The position numbers and the translations under genes were made by a program. Below the pieces are notes generated by a model, which was not told the DNA's origin, searched no databases, and saw nothing but the letters and a program-made list of their open reading frames with translations. DNA of 64,000 bases, from the NCBI RefSeq assembly GCF_007826885.1, contig NZ_ML675585.1, positions 62,001 to 126,000 of the forward strand, in the 5' to 3' direction. The DNA is from Candidatus Nitrosocosmicus arcticus (GTDB lineage: Archaea; Thermoproteota; Nitrososphaeria; Nitrososphaerales; Nitrososphaeraceae). Position 1 is the first letter of the stretch. Every line of letters begins with the position of its first letter. Positions 63,518 through 64,000 of the stretch are shown here, in pieces.

Positions 63518-64000
63518 TTTTTTTCACTCTTTTTTAGGGCGACCACATTTTTTACTATTTCCCCTGGAGACAAGCCATACTTATCTAAGAGTGAATCGAT
63601 CTCTTCGTCTCTTGCAGACTCACCGTATCTGTCTCTAATTCCTATTTTTCGTACGAAAGTAGGGCATATTTCAGAGGTAACTTCTGAAATTGCCGACCCT
63701 AATCCCCCTACTATATTATGCTCTTCTATAGAAGCCAATGAGCCTGTTTCCTTTGTACATCTGTAAATCAAATCTGAGTCTATCGGTTTGATAGAGTACA
63801 TATCGACAACCCTACAAGAAATATCATGATCCTTTTTCAATGTGTCGCTTGCCTTCAGTGAGGTTGAGACCATTGTTCCACATGAAAATAAACTGATATC
63901 GTTACCATCTTTTATTATTGTTCCTTTTCCTATTTCAAAGTCGGATTCCTCAGAATAGATTTCCTCAGTTGAAGGCCTGGCTAACCGTACATAGAATGGA
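63514..64000 (-). CDS. Transketolase, C-terminal subunit (partial)
   Basis: Only the end of the gene is inside the window; the frame is open through the right edge (start not seen). It holds [38 protein letters not shown], the [12 protein letters not shown] block and [18 protein letters not shown], which form the last domain. Archaeal transketolases are split in two subunits; this is the C-terminal one. Translated together with the transaldolase (4-bp overlap). Confidence 0.9.
   Translation of the reverse strand, partial: PFYVRLARPSTEEIYSEESDFEIGKGTIIKDGNDISLFSCGTMVSTSLKASDTLKKDHDISCRVVDMYSIKPIDSDLIYRCTKETGSLASIEEHNIVGGLGSAISEVTSEICPTFVRKIGIRDRYGESARDEEIDSLLDKYGLSPGEIVKNVVALKKSEKK

Noticed and set aside
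1-64000. CRISPR arrays, rRNA genes, transposase genes
   Set aside because: I looked for regularly spaced repeats, rRNA signatures and transposase motifs and found none I can support.

Overview
The window is AT-rich archaeal DNA, and its gene content points to an ammonia-oxidising Thaumarchaeote (Nitrososphaerales; a Nitrosocosmicus-like soil lineage fits, but this is inference). The strongest markers are an archaeal-type AmoC, the KEOPS subunit Cgi121, an archaeal-type aspartyl-tRNA synthetase, an ADP-forming acyl-CoA synthetase of the type used in the 3HP/4HB carbon cycle, many exported surface proteins, a membrane-bound cupredoxin, TATA-box promoters and frequent TTG starts.

Region 1 (1-12.4 kb) looks like the right-hand part of an integrated mobile element. 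At 12.34-12.38 kb there is a 3' half of a tRNA-Glu(CTC) gene overlapping the 5' end of a leftward tyrosine-integrase gene. This is the arrangement of the int(C) end of SSV-type archaeal elements. To its left lie a winged-helix regulator, an unknown gene, a zinc-ribbon gene, a large primase/SF3-helicase fusion, a 9-bp iteron array (candidate origin), a second primase-like gene and a HEPN-like gene. A Ca2+/cation antiporter gene is bracketed by a 24-bp direct repeat. No intact tRNA-Glu is seen to the left, so the element probably starts outside the window.

Region 2 (12.4-18.2 kb) is a gene-poor graveyard: tRNA T-arm remnants, broken genes, tiny ORFs and hairpins.

Region 3 (18.2-34.3 kb) is chromosomal. 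It holds a solitary amoC, exported proteins (a beta-helix protein and several thaumarchaeal surface proteins), a frameshifted pterin dehydratase gene, small zinc-ribbon proteins, a probable purK-purE-nadX operon, a ferredoxin with a long N-terminal extension, and a rhodanese.

Region 4 (34.2-37.6 kb) is a second integration. An intron-containing tRNA-Ala(TGC) at 34.2 kb has an exact 16-bp copy of its 3' end at 37,605-37,620. The 3.3 kb between them carries a collagen-like pseudogene, an exported protein and a patatin-like phospholipase, but no integrase.

Region 5 (37.9-64 kb) is mostly housekeeping: a response regulator, an exported quinoprotein-like beta-propeller, cupredoxin, a JAMM protease, AspS, a NusA-like KH protein, SufS-SufU and IscA for Fe-S assembly, glutamate dehydrogenase, the ADP-forming CoA ligase, a tRNA-modification group (Cgi121, THUMP, Sua5), FolE, a MoxR ATPase-VWA pair, transaldolase and a split transketolase cut by the window edge. 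A decayed nucleotide cyclase gene lies among them.

All calls rest on reading the sequence; no database search was run.
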